Assembly: GCF_001905725.1 (NCBI RefSeq)
Contig: NZ_LIWB01000001.1
Location: forward strand, 558,001-622,000
Length of the DNA stretch: 64,000 nt
Direction of reading: 5' to 3'
DNA from: Streptomyces sp. CB02400
GTDB lineage: Bacteria > Actinomycetota > Actinomycetes > Streptomycetales > Streptomycetaceae
Both the position numbers and the translations under genes were made by a program. Position 1 is the first letter of the stretch. Every line of letters begins with the position of its first letter. Of this stretch, positions 31,577 through 42,432 are shown one piece after another. Under the pieces are notes generated by a model. The model saw only the letters and a program-made list of their open reading frames with translations. It did not search any database and was not told where the DNA came from.

Positions 31577-33322
31577 CTACTCCTGCGCCAGAACCACCGC
31601 CGACTCCGCGGGCAGCCGCAGCACCCCGTCCGGGCCCGGCGTCTCCACCGGCTCCCATGCCGCGAGGACGCGCGCGTCGGGGACGCCCAGGGGGATCGCC
31701 GCCGGCTCGGTGCCGAGGTTCACCGCGACCCGGACGTCCCCCCGCCGGAAGGCCAGCCAGCGCTGCTCCTCGTCGTAGGCCACCTTGGTGTCGCCGAGGT
31801 CGGGGTCGGTGAGGTCCGGCTGTTCGTGGCGCAGGGCGAGAAGGAGCCGGTACCAGGACAGCACGCGCGCGTGGGGCTCGCGTTCCGGCTCCGACCAGTC
31901 CAGGCAGGAGCGGTCGCGGGTGGCGGGGTCCTGCGGGTCCGGCACGTCCTGCTCGGCCCAGCCGTGCGCCGCGAACTCCCGCCGTCTGCCCGCGCTCACC
32001 GCCTTGGCGAGCTCCGGGTCGGTGTGGTCGGTGAAGAACTGCCAGGGCGTGCCCGCCGCCCACTCCTCGCCCATGAACAGCATGGGCGTGAAGGGAGCGG
32101 TCAGCGTGAGGGCCGCCGCGCAGGCCAGCAGCCCGGGGGAGAGGAGCGCGGCCAGCCGGTCCCCCTGGGCGCGGTTGCCGACCTGGTCGTGGGTCTGGCC
32201 GTAGCCGAGGAGCCGGTGCCCGGCCACCCGGTTGCGGTCCAGGGGGCGGCCGTGGTGCCTGCCCCGGAAACCGGAGTACGTGCCGTCGTGGAAGAAGCCA
32301 CCGGTGAGCGTCTTGGCGAGGGCCGCGAACGGGGCACGCGCGAAGTCGGCGTAGTAGCCCTGCGCCTCACCGGTCAGCGCGGTGTGCAGGGAGTGGTGGA
32401 AGTCGTCGTTCCACTGTGCGTGCAGCCCGAGGCCGCCCTCCGCGCGGGGCCTGATGATCCTGGGATCGTTCAGATCCGACTCGGCGATCAGGAACAGGGG
32501 CCGGCCGGTGTCGGCGGCGAGGGCGTCCACGGCCCCGGACAGCTCCTCCAGGAAGTGGCACGCGCGCGTGTCCACCAGCGCGTGCACCGCGTCAAGGCGG
32601 AGCCCGTCGATCCGGTAGTCCCGCAGCCAGGCCAGCGCGCTGTCCACGAGGAACGCGCGCACCTCGTCGGAGCCGGGCGCGTCCAGGTTGACCGCCGCGC
32701 CCCACGGGGTGTGATGGGTGTCCGTGAAGTACGGTCCGAACCGCGGCAGGTAGTTCCCGGACGGCCCCAGGTGGTTGTGCACGACGTCCAGTACGACGCC
32801 CAGGCCGAGGGCGTGGGCCCGGTCGACGAACCGTTTCAGCCCCTCGGGTCCGCCGTACGGCTCGTGCACCGCCCACAGCGAGACCCCCTCGTACCCCCAT
32901 CCGTGCCGGCCCGGGAACGGGCACACCGGCATCAGCTCCACATGCGTCACGCCCAGCTCCGCGAGATGGCCGAGCCGCTCGGCGGCGGCGTCGAAGGTGC
33001 CCTCGCGCGTGTACGTGCCCACGTGCAGTTCGTACAGCACCGCGCCGGGCAGCGGGCGCCCCGCCCACTCCGTACGCCAGCCGAACCGGTCGTGGTCGAC
33101 GACGGCGCTCAGGCCGTCAGGGCCGTCCGGCTGCCGGCGCGAGCGCGGATCGGGCAGGACGGGGCCGTCGTCCGGCGCGAAGCCGTACCGGGAGCCGTCG
33201 TGCGCCTCGGCCTCCCCCCGCCACCACCCCTCCCGTTCCGGATCGCGCTCCAACGCGCGCGTGACGCCGTCGCACTCGAGCGTCACGCGGCCGGCCTGTG
33301 GTGCCCACACCTCGAACTGCAC
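31577..33322 (-). CDS. treZ: Malto-oligosyltrehalose trehalohydrolase (TreZ)
   Basis: The 581-residue GH13 enzyme releases trehalose from maltooligosyl-trehalose made by TreY. The N-terminal carbohydrate-binding E-set domain starts MQFEVWAPQAGRVTLE. The barrel shows VVLDVVHNHLGPSGNYLPRF, the nucleophile region GLRLDAVHALVD and the acid/base FLIAESDLNDPRII. Later regions are FTDHTDPELA and GEEWAAGTPWQFF, diagnostic of TreZ. It is cytosolic. It is separated from treY by a 4-kb block of unrelated genes, whereas the three pathway genes are often adjacent. A GGAA-type site precedes the ATG. Confidence 0.95.
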   Translation of the reverse strand: MQFEVWAPQAGRVTLECDGVTRALERDPEREGWWRGEAEAHDGSRYGFAPDDGPVLPDPRSRRQPDGPDGLSAVVDHDRFGWRTEWAGRPLPGAVLYELHVGTYTREGTFDAAAERLGHLAELGVTHVELMPVCPFPGRHGWGYEGVSLWAVHEPYGGPEGLKRFVDRAHALGLGVVLDVVHNHLGPSGNYLPRFGPYFTDTHHTPWGAAVNLDAPGSDEVRAFLVDSALAWLRDYRIDGLRLDAVHALVDTRACHFLEELSGAVDALAADTGRPLFLIAESDLNDPRIIRPRAEGGLGLHAQWNDDFHHSLHTALTGEAQGYYADFARAPFAALAKTLTGGFFHDGTYSGFRGRHHGRPLDRNRVAGHRLLGYGQTHDQVGNRAQGDRLAALLSPGLLACAAALTLTAPFTPMLFMGEEWAAGTPWQFFTDHTDPELAKAVSAGRRREFAAHGWAEQDVPDPQDPATRDRSCLDWSEPEREPHARVLSWYRLLLALRHEQPDLTDPDLGDTKVAYDEEQRWLAFRRGDVRVAVNLGTEPAAIPLGVPDARVLAAWEPVETPGPDGVLRLPAESAVVLAQE

Positions 33323-33496
33323 GGACGGTTCCCCTTCGTCTGCTCACTGTGAGGTAGTCCGTCCATCGTGCGCCATGGGAGATCAATTCGCCGGGGGATC
33401 CGCCCTTTTGCGGCGGGTGTCGCCGGGCACGCGCGCGGGGCGGCCGCTTCCCCGCTTTCTGGACAGCCCGGCCGTCACTGACCGACAATCGGCGGC

Positions 33497-34048
33497 GTGA
33501 CGTCGTCCTTCGAGTTCCACACGTACCCCGCGCGGCTCTCCGACGCGGAGCGCGACAAGGCGCTGAGCGCGCTGCGGGACGGCGTCGCCATGGGCCGCCT
33601 GTCCCACGACACGTTCGTCCGGCGCATGGAACTCGCGCTCGTGGCACGCCGTTCCGACGAACTCGCCGCGCTCATCGCCGACCTCCCGCGGGAAAGCCGC
33701 TTCTCCCGCCTGGTGTTCGGCAGCGTGGAGGCGGTCTCCGGGTTCACCGTGCGGCTGCGCCGGGCCTGGCAGGCCGAGAAACTCCCCAAGCTGCTGCTGC
33801 CGCACCCGACGAGCGGCCACCCCCTGCGCATAGGCCGCGATCCCGGCAGCGGGCTGCGGCTCAGCCATGAGACGGTCTCCCGCGTGCACGCCGAACTCCG
33901 CCACCAGGGCGGCCTCTGGGTGCTGCGGGACCTCGGCTCCACCAACGGCACCACGGTGAACGGGCGTCGGGTGGTCGGCGCGGCCGTCGTCCGCGAGGGC
34001 GACCAGATCGGCTTCGGGCAGATCACCTACCGGCTCGCGGCGCACTGA
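33497..34048 (+). CDS. DUF1707 and FHA domain protein
   Basis: The 183-residue protein starts at a GTG. The first 55 residues are a DUF1707 domain (ARLSDAERDKALSALRDGVA, GRLSHDTFVRRMELALVARR, ELAALIADLP), found at the N-terminus of many actinobacterial membrane or signalling proteins. The C-terminal 85 residues are an FHA domain with IGRDPGSGLRLSHETVSRVHAE and LRDLGSTNGTTVNGRRV, carrying the Arg, Ser and Asn residues that bind phosphothreonine. There is no membrane segment. It should act as a cytosolic reader of Ser/Thr kinase signalling. Partners are not apparent nearby. Confidence 0.92.
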   Translation: MTSSFEFHTYPARLSDAERDKALSALRDGVAMGRLSHDTFVRRMELALVARRSDELAALIADLPRESRFSRLVFGSVEAVSGFTVRLRRAWQAEKLPKLLLPHPTSGHPLRIGRDPGSGLRLSHETVSRVHAELRHQGGLWVLRDLGSTNGTTVNGRRVVGAAVVREGDQIGFGQITYRLAAH

Positions 34049-34175
34049 CCCCGGCGGGTCCCCGGCGAAATCCCCGCGATCGTCGCGGTGTTGACGTGCC
34101 CCCGAAGTCGTGACTGACTGTGCGTACGCCATGCACTCCTGGTGAAACGACGGCGCCACTTCGTGGAGGTGTGCC

Positions 34176-35519
34176 CTGCCGCCCCTCCCGCACTACCCGA
34201 CCGTCGACGAACTGGGCGCGCGGGCCGCCGCCCTCGTCGCCCGGCATCCCCGCGACGCCCGGCTGCGCCGCGTCGGCGCCTCCCGCGCGGGCATCCCCCT
34301 GTGGCTGCTCAGCGTCGGCCACGGCAGCCGCCAGGCCCTCGTCGTCGCCGGGCCGCACGCCAACGAGCCCGTGGGCGGCGCCACCGTGCTGCGTCTGGCC
34401 GAGCGCGCCCTGGCCGAGCCCCGGCTCACCGAGGGCGCCGACGCCACCTGGAACCTGCTGCTCTGCCTCGACCCCGACGGGCTGCGCCGCAACGAGCGCT
34501 GGCTGACCGGCCCGTACACCCTGGGCCACCACTTCCGGAACTTCTTCCGCCCCGGCTTCCTGGAACAACCCGAATGGCTGCCCGACGGCGCCGCCGCAGC
34601 GGCGCTGCCCGAGACCCGCGCCCTGCTCGCCCTCCAGGACGAACTGCGGCCCTTCCTCCAGTGCTCCCTGCACGGCGTCGACGTCGGCGGCGGCTTCGTC
34701 GAGCTCACCCGTGACCTGCCCGGCCTCGACCGGCGGGTCGCGGGCATCGCCGCCCGCCTCGGCGTCCCGCGCGAGCTCGGCGCCTACGACGCCCTGTACT
34801 GGCCCGGACTCGGCCCCGCCGTCTACCGCATCCCGCCCCCGCACCGCCGCGACCTCGCCGCCGCCATCACCGAGGCCGCCGTCGAGTCGACGTGGTTCCA
34901 CCCGCACCGGCACGGCACCGTCACCGCGGTCGTCGAGGCACCCATGTGGGGCGTGGCGGCCGTCGGGGACGGCTCCCCGCACGCCGGCGTGGAGGCGGAG
35001 CTGCGGTCCGTCAGCCGCACCCTGCGCCAGGACACCCGGCTGCTGGCCGGCCTGACGGCCCGCATACGGCCGTACCTCACCGGCGTCCCCGACGCGGCGC
35101 GGCTGCTCGCCCCGGTCGACGACTACCTCCTGGTCTGCCCGGGGCTCGCCGACGCGTGGGACCCCGACTGCGGGAACGATTCTGCTCATCCGCTGCCACC
35201 CATGACCACGGCCCGCCTCGCCGCGCTGCGCCTCTCCGGGCGGCGGCTGGCCCTGCGCACCGCCGGCCTGCTGCACCAACTGGTGACGCGCGCCGGGCAC
35301 GACCCGGCCGGGGCGCTGCCGGAGCTGGACCGGCTCATCGACGCGCGGTGCGCCGACTTCCGGGAGGTGTCCGGGGCACGCTGGATCGCGGTCGCGCGCC
35401 AGGCCGAGTACCAGGCGCGGGTCGTCCTCGCCGCGTTCGAGCTGGCCGGCCGCGGAACCTTCCGTTCGGGTGAGCCGGGGTGGGGTCCGGACACCGTCGT
35501 GCCGATGCATCGGGAATGA
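34176..35519 (+). CDS. M14-type zinc carboxypeptidase, probable CTG start
   Basis: The frame has a stop at 34143 and no ATG, GTG or TTG before the conserved region. The first usable codon is CTG at 34176, exactly six bases after GGAGG (34165-34169), giving 447 residues. The N-terminus then aligns with its paralogue at 36239-37483 (Y-P-T-V-x-E-L). M14 features are the zinc motif H61-A-N-E64, His166 in SLHGVDVGG and the catalytic Glu254 in VVEAPMWG. There is no signal peptide, so it may act inside the cell on small peptides or peptidoglycan fragments. Its stop overlaps the ATG of the SSI-like inhibitor (ATGA). Confidence 0.85.
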   Translation: MPPLPHYPTVDELGARAAALVARHPRDARLRRVGASRAGIPLWLLSVGHGSRQALVVAGPHANEPVGGATVLRLAERALAEPRLTEGADATWNLLLCLDPDGLRRNERWLTGPYTLGHHFRNFFRPGFLEQPEWLPDGAAAAALPETRALLALQDELRPFLQCSLHGVDVGGGFVELTRDLPGLDRRVAGIAARLGVPRELGAYDALYWPGLGPAVYRIPPPHRRDLAAAITEAAVESTWFHPHRHGTVTAVVEAPMWGVAAVGDGSPHAGVEAELRSVSRTLRQDTRLLAGLTARIRPYLTGVPDAARLLAPVDDYLLVCPGLADAWDPDCGNDSAHPLPPMTTARLAALRLSGRRLALRTAGLLHQLVTRAGHDPAGALPELDRLIDARCADFREVSGARWIAVARQAEYQARVVLAAFELAGRGTFRSGEPGWGPDTVVPMHRE

Positions 35520-35929
35520 CGCACATCTCATGGAAAACGGTACGGGCGGGACTGCTCGCCGCCCTCGTCCTGCTCGCGTGCGCGGCCCCCGCGCGGGCGG
35601 GGGACGGGCACGCGGGCGAGGACAACTGGCTGATGCTCACGGTCACTCCCGGAGAGACGCCGTCCACCGGGGAGAACGGCACCATGCTGCGGTGCGACCC
35701 GCCCCGGGGCCACCGGCACGCCACCGACGCCTGCGCGGAACTGGCGGCGGCGGACGGCCACATCGCCGACATCCCGCCGAGGGAGGGTGCCGTCTGTCCG
35801 ATGATCTACGCACCGGTCACCGCCCACGCCGACGGAATGTGGCGAGGCCGCTCCATCGACTACACGGAAACCTTCCCGAACACCTGCACGATGACAGCCC
35901 GAACAGGCTCGGTCTTCGCAATCGCCTAG
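35516..35929 (+). CDS. Subtilisin inhibitor-like protein (SSI family)
   Basis: The 137-residue preprotein has a signal peptide (KTVRAGLLAALVLLACAAPARA, cleaved near residue 28; the LLAC inside could also be a lipobox). The mature domain has the SSI pattern of four cysteines (60, 73, 94, 124) expected to form two disulfides. The reactive loop is CPMIY, putting P1 at Met96 and P1' at Ile97, like the Met-Val of the original SSI. C-terminal FPNTCTMTARTGSVFAI is also typical. It should be a secreted tight-binding inhibitor of subtilisin-like proteases. It is translationally coupled to an M14 carboxypeptidase gene, which is unusual for SSI. Confidence 0.92.
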   Translation: MTHISWKTVRAGLLAALVLLACAAPARAGDGHAGEDNWLMLTVTPGETPSTGENGTMLRCDPPRGHRHATDACAELAAADGHIADIPPREGAVCPMIYAPVTAHADGMWRGRSIDYTETFPNTCTMTARTGSVFAIA

Positions 35930-36132
35930 CCGCGGGCCCCTGCTCCCACCGCTCCCGCGGGCAGCCGTGCCGCCGGGGCGGCACGGGTGGGCGCGACGGC
36001 ACCCCGCCATCGCCGGGCTGCGTAGTGCCCCCGCCCAGCACCGACACACGCGAGCACCTGGGCCGGCGCGCTGCTTCGCGGTCCGTCTGGAAGGTACGCG
36101 CCCCGGCGCTGGCGGGGTGCCGCTGCGCCCAC
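35930..36132. other. Intergenic region with a hairpin after the inhibitor gene
   Basis: No gene is supported here. A perfect 10-bp stem with a GG loop (35965-35974 with 35977-35986, CCGTGCCGCC arm) follows the SSI stop by 35 bp and probably terminates it. The string CCCACCCGTGCCGCC, read on the opposite strand here, recurs at about 4650-4664 and 52236-52250. The rest is GC-rich with no convincing ORF. Confidence 0.6.
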
Positions 36133-36220
36133 CCTCCCCCACTCTCGGCTTCGCACGAGCGGGGGCACCCCCATCGCCCCGGGGGCACCTCCCAGGCCCT
36201 TGAGGCACTGGGGGAGGCAC
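36133..36220. repeat. Nested inverted-repeat intergenic element, copy 2
   Basis: This is a diverged second copy of the element at 4602-4706. It shares CTCCCCCACTCTCGGCT near its left end and CCTCCCAGGCCCTTGAGGCA then CTGGGGGAGGCACG at its right. The outer arms are CCTCCCCCA (36133-36141) and TGGGGGAGG (36209-36217). It sits between two convergent genes, where it could terminate both. Confidence 0.75.
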
Positions 36221-36238
36221 GGCTGCCCAGCAGCTACG

Positions 36239-37483
36239 TCAGGGGGTCTGTTCGCGCGCCTGGCGCGCAGTCACCAGCACCGTACGGCACTGGTGCTCGA
36301 CCTGATGCTCCACCGGCACCCACCGAGCCCGAAAGCGCCCGGCGAACGCGTCGCTCCAGCGCGCGACCAGCCCCTCCAGCCGAGCCGCCGCCCCCGCGTC
36401 ACTCTCCCGCAGCGCCCGCCGCAACATCGCCGCCGCCCTCAACGGCACCCGCCGCACGAACGCGTCCACGCTCCCCACATACGCCCGCGTACCGTCCACG
36501 GGCGGCGTGCGGACCAGGTCGGCGGCCAGCCCCGGCACCAGCTCCAGCCCCCAGGTGGCCGCCCGCAGCAGCGGACTGTCTCCCTCCACCCGCCGTGCTT
36601 CCTCCAGCACCCGCCGCACCTCATCCGCGTCCCGCAGCAGCCGGTCCGCGAGACGGCGCAGCGCCGCGTCCGGGTCCGGATGCGGCGCCGTGTCGTCCAC
36701 CAGGTCGCCGGCCCACATCGGCACCTCGATCACCGCCGTCAGACCGCCGTACCGGTGGGCGTGGTGCCAGGTGCTGTGCCGCGCGTCGTCGGTCAGGCTC
36801 GGATAGGCCGGCACGGCCCCCGCCGCCGGCATCACATGCACCCCGGGACCGGACGCCGGCCAGCCCGCCGCGTCCGAGGCGCTCGTCTCCACCGGAATGT
36901 GCAGCTGCGCCGCCGACTTGGCGAACGGTTCCGCGAGCCCGGGTACGTCCCTCGTCAACTGCACCCAGCTACCGCCCAGATCGGTGCCGTGCAGGGACAC
37001 CTGCAGATAGGGCCGCACCTCGTCGATGACCCCGGTCAGCGCCCGGGTCTCGGGCGGCAGCCGGCCGGGCGGCAGCACCGACGGCGCCCACTCCGGCTGC
37101 TCCGGCCCCGAGGGACGGAAGAACCCCAGGTGGTAGTCGTACAGACTGCGCGGCGCAGGCGTCACATGGAGGCTCGCCCCGTCGGGGTCCGCGCACAGCA
37201 GGAAGTGCCACGACGTGCCGTCGCGCAGCTCCCGTTCCTGAACCGTCCGCCGGGCCAGCGCGAGGAGCGTGGCCCCGCCGGCCGGTTCGTTGGCGTGGGC
37301 GCCGGCGACCACCAGCACGGCCTGCCGCGCGTGTCCGACGGACAGCAGGTGCAACGGCCGGCCCGCGCGGGAGACCCCCACCTGCCGCAGGACGCACAGA
37401 CCGGGCGACCCGGCCGCCAGCGCGCGGGCGGCGGAGACCAGTTCGGCCACCGTCGGATAGCGCAGCTCCAGCAGCGGACCCAC
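36239..37483 (-). CDS. M14-type zinc carboxypeptidase, paralogue
   Basis: The 414-residue protein is a paralogue of the gene at 34176, facing it across the SSI gene. It shows the zinc motif H63-A-N-E66 (GAHANEPAGG), His164 in SLHGTDLGG and Glu252 in VIEVPMW. It starts at a GTG (MGPLLELRYPTVAEL). There is no signal peptide. Its C-terminal 100 residues are a helical extension also present in the other copy. Two such genes so close together suggest a local duplication followed by inversion, or convergent insertion around the inhibitor gene. Substrate unknown. Confidence 0.88.
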   Translation of the reverse strand: MGPLLELRYPTVAELVSAARALAAGSPGLCVLRQVGVSRAGRPLHLLSVGHARQAVLVVAGAHANEPAGGATLLALARRTVQERELRDGTSWHFLLCADPDGASLHVTPAPRSLYDYHLGFFRPSGPEQPEWAPSVLPPGRLPPETRALTGVIDEVRPYLQVSLHGTDLGGSWVQLTRDVPGLAEPFAKSAAQLHIPVETSASDAAGWPASGPGVHVMPAAGAVPAYPSLTDDARHSTWHHAHRYGGLTAVIEVPMWAGDLVDDTAPHPDPDAALRRLADRLLRDADEVRRVLEEARRVEGDSPLLRAATWGLELVPGLAADLVRTPPVDGTRAYVGSVDAFVRRVPLRAAAMLRRALRESDAGAAARLEGLVARWSDAFAGRFRARWVPVEHQVEHQCRTVLVTARQAREQTP

Positions 37484-37550
37484 CCCCCGTCACACCACCC
37501 GAATCCGCATTGCGCAGTACCCCACGGCGGGGAGGCGGTGTCAAGGGCGC

Positions 37551-39908
37551 TCAGTCCGGGAGCCGCTCCAGCAGCACCACGGGTGAGCGCCCGAGCAGTT
37601 CCGCCACGCGCGCGTGCCCGCCGAACTCCCGTCCCGTCTCCAGCACGTCGGCCCACCGTCCCGGTGGCAGGGGCAGGCGGGTGTCGCGCCAGCCGCCCGC
37701 CTCCGCCAGCCGCAGCGACAGCCGGGTCACGGCAGTGAGCACCTCGCCGGAGCGCACGAAGGCCAGGCAGTGCGCCGCCGCGGGCCCCTCGGCGGACAGC
37801 GGTTCGTACGAGGCCGTGTCACCGAAGACGTCCGGCCGCCGCGCCCGCAGCCGCAGCGCCGCCCGCGTCACCGCCTCCTTGCCGCTCCCGTCGCTCCCGT
37901 CGTCCATGAACCGGACGGGCCGCCGGTTGTCCGGGTCGACCAGCGCCCGGTACTCGTGCTCCGTGCCCTGGTAGAGGTCGGGCACCCCCGGCATCGTCAG
38001 CTGCACCAGCGCCGTACCCAGTACGTTCGCCCGGATGTGCGCCTCCAGCGAGGCGCGGAACGCCGCCACCCGCTCGCCCGGCACCCCGCACGGCCCCGCC
38101 GCCACGAACCGCGCCACCGCCTCCTCGTACGGCGGCTCCTGCTCCGTCCAGCTCGTGTACAGGCCCGCCTCCCGCACATGCTTCAGCAGCGCCCCGCGCA
38201 CCCGCTCCTCCTCCGCAGGACCGAGCCCGAACACCGTCTGCCAGGCCGCCCACGCCAACTGCGCGTCCGGCACGCCCTCGCCCGCGCGGGTGACCTCCGC
38301 CAGGACGTCCGCCCAGCGCTCCGGGCACTCGGTGAGCACCTGCAGCGCCGCCCGCACATCGGCACTGCGCTTGGTGTCGTGCGTGGAGACGACCGTCCCG
38401 GTCGACGGCCAGTCGCGCTGCACGCGCGCGCAGTACGCGTGGAACCGCTCCGGGGACACCGCCGGGTCACCGGGGTTCCCGCCCACCTCCGTCGCCGACA
38501 GCAGCGGCACGTAGCGGTAGAACGCCGTGTCCTCCACGGACTTGGCCCGCAGCGCCGACGCGGTCTGCGCGAACCGCGTACGGAACTCCACGTACTGCGC
38601 GCCGTCCCCGTACCGCCCGAGCACCAGGTCCCGTACGACGTCCACCGCCCCGGCCTCCTCGGGGACGGCGAAGGCGAGCCGGGCCTCGGCGGCGGCCTCC
38701 TCGGTGACGACACCGGCCGCGTCCACGGAGGCGTAGGGGCGGTACACCTCCAGCCGTACCAGCAGCTCCCGGAGGGCGGTGCGCAGCGCCCAGGGCGCGC
38801 GGTCGCGCAGCCCGGTCTCCGGGGCGGTCGCGCACAGCCGGCCCGCCACCCGGGTCAGCCGGTCCATCTCGGTGGCCAGCTCGTGCGTGAGCACCTTGTA
38901 CGCGGCCCGGCGCACCGTGGCGTCCCAGTCGCCGCCCCGGTCCGTCTGCGGGGCCGCGAACCGCCGGTACCGGCCGAGCAGTTCCCCGAACCCCGCCGGG
39001 TCCGTGAACAGCCCGTCCACGTGCCGCAGGGCGTCGTAGCCGGTGGTGCCGGCGACCGGCCAGGAGGCCGGCAGCGGCTCCCCGTCGGAGAGGATCTTCT
39101 CCACCACCGTCCAGCGGCCGCCCGTGGCCTCGTGCAGCCGCCGCAGATAGCCGTCGGGGTCGGCCAGCCCGTCGGGGTGGTCGACGCGCAGCCCGTCGAA
39201 CACGCCCTCCCGGAGCAGCTCCAGGATCTTGGCGTGCGTGGCCTCGAACACCTCCGGATCCTCCACCCGCACCCCGATCAGCTCGGAGATGCTGAAGAAC
39301 CGCCGGTAGTTCAGCTCGGTCCGCGCCAGGCGCCACCACACGGGGCGGTACCACTGCGCGTCCAGCAGTTCCGGCAGCGGCAGTCCGGCCGTCCCCTCGC
39401 GGAGCGGGAACGCGTGGTCGTAGTAGCGCAGCACGTCGCCGTCGGTCTTCAGGTGCTCGGCCTCCTGACCGAGCGGACCCCCGAGCACCGGCAGCAGCAC
39501 CTGGCCGCCCTGCGCCTCCCAGTCGATGTCGAACCACCGCGCGTGGCGCGACGCGGGGCCGTCGCGCAGCACCTCCCACAGGGCGGGGTTGTGGCGCGGG
39601 GACATCGCCATGTGGTTCGGGACGATGTCCACGACCAGGCCGAGCCCGTGCTCCCGTGCGGTGCGCGCCAGCTCCCGCAGGCCCTCCTCACCGCCCAGCT
39701 CCTCGCGCACGCGCGTGTGGTCCACCACGTCGTAGCCGTGCTGCGAGCCGGGCACGGCCTCCAGGACGGGCGACAGGTGCAGGTGGGACGCGCCGAGCGA
39801 GGCCACGTACGGTACGGCGTCCGCCGCCGCCTGGAACGGGAAGCCGGGCTGCAGCTGCAGCCGGTAGGTGGCCGTGGGCACCGCCGGGTCAGGTCGCTCA
39901 GGGGTCAT
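37551..39908 (-). CDS. treY: Maltooligosyl trehalose synthase (TreY)
   Basis: The 785-residue GH13 enzyme converts the reducing end of a malto-oligosaccharide into a trehalose unit by intramolecular transglycosylation. It starts VPTATYRLQLQPGFPF, a TreY signature. The barrel has VVDIVPNHMAMS, the nucleophile region GLRVDHPDGLADPDGYL and the acid in TVVEKILSDGE. Later conserved blocks are VSTHDTKRSADVRAAL and LTMPGVPDLYQGTEHEYRAL. It is cytosolic and acts before TreZ (31577) and after TreX/GlgX (39993). It is 84 bp from glgX on the same strand, so those two probably share a transcript. Confidence 0.96.
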   Translation of the reverse strand: MTPERPDPAVPTATYRLQLQPGFPFQAAADAVPYVASLGASHLHLSPVLEAVPGSQHGYDVVDHTRVREELGGEEGLRELARTAREHGLGLVVDIVPNHMAMSPRHNPALWEVLRDGPASRHARWFDIDWEAQGGQVLLPVLGGPLGQEAEHLKTDGDVLRYYDHAFPLREGTAGLPLPELLDAQWYRPVWWRLARTELNYRRFFSISELIGVRVEDPEVFEATHAKILELLREGVFDGLRVDHPDGLADPDGYLRRLHEATGGRWTVVEKILSDGEPLPASWPVAGTTGYDALRHVDGLFTDPAGFGELLGRYRRFAAPQTDRGGDWDATVRRAAYKVLTHELATEMDRLTRVAGRLCATAPETGLRDRAPWALRTALRELLVRLEVYRPYASVDAAGVVTEEAAAEARLAFAVPEEAGAVDVVRDLVLGRYGDGAQYVEFRTRFAQTASALRAKSVEDTAFYRYVPLLSATEVGGNPGDPAVSPERFHAYCARVQRDWPSTGTVVSTHDTKRSADVRAALQVLTECPERWADVLAEVTRAGEGVPDAQLAWAAWQTVFGLGPAEEERVRGALLKHVREAGLYTSWTEQEPPYEEAVARFVAAGPCGVPGERVAAFRASLEAHIRANVLGTALVQLTMPGVPDLYQGTEHEYRALVDPDNRRPVRFMDDGSDGSGKEAVTRAALRLRARRPDVFGDTASYEPLSAEGPAAAHCLAFVRSGEVLTAVTRLSLRLAEAGGWRDTRLPLPPGRWADVLETGREFGGHARVAELLGRSPVVLLERLPD

Positions 39909-39992
39909 GGGAACCTACGTACCCGCGTGGCCGCTTCTCGTGTCATCGCTCCTCCGTTCGGTGGCGGAAAACGTAAGGGGCCGCGCGCCCGC

Positions 39993-42131
<2,139 letters not shown>

Positions 42132-42432
42132 GGATACGACTCTTTCAGGTGTACGGCGCCGGTGGGGCGCCTTGGCTCCGAGTGTTTCCGTGTCTCCCCG
42201 AACGGACGGGAACAACCTTCTACCCAGGCCCACCGGGTCCGATGACCCGTGCCCGCCGCTCATCCCGCTATGAATCAGCTCACTCCCGGGGGCGCTCCGG
42301 GCGGAACGGTCCCGTGATTGCGGGAAGTTGGGAAACGACCCTGTCCATCGGGCTGCACCGTGCGCCGCTGGCGGAGTACTCTCCTTGATCGTCAGGACGG
42401 GAGTACTCGGGGGAGCGGAAGGCGGTAAGCGG
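42132..42432. promoter_or_regulatory. Divergent region between glgX and the HEPN gene, with paired GAGTACTC palindromes
   Basis: This 301-bp gap holds both divergent promoters. Two copies of the self-palindromic octamer GAGTACTC (42374-42381 and 42401-42408) lie 27 bp apart, start to start, just upstream of the HEPN gene; each is preceded by G. They are a candidate paired operator. GGAAGG near 42418 is the ribosome site for the GTG at 42433. No ORF in the gap is convincing. Confidence 0.5.
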
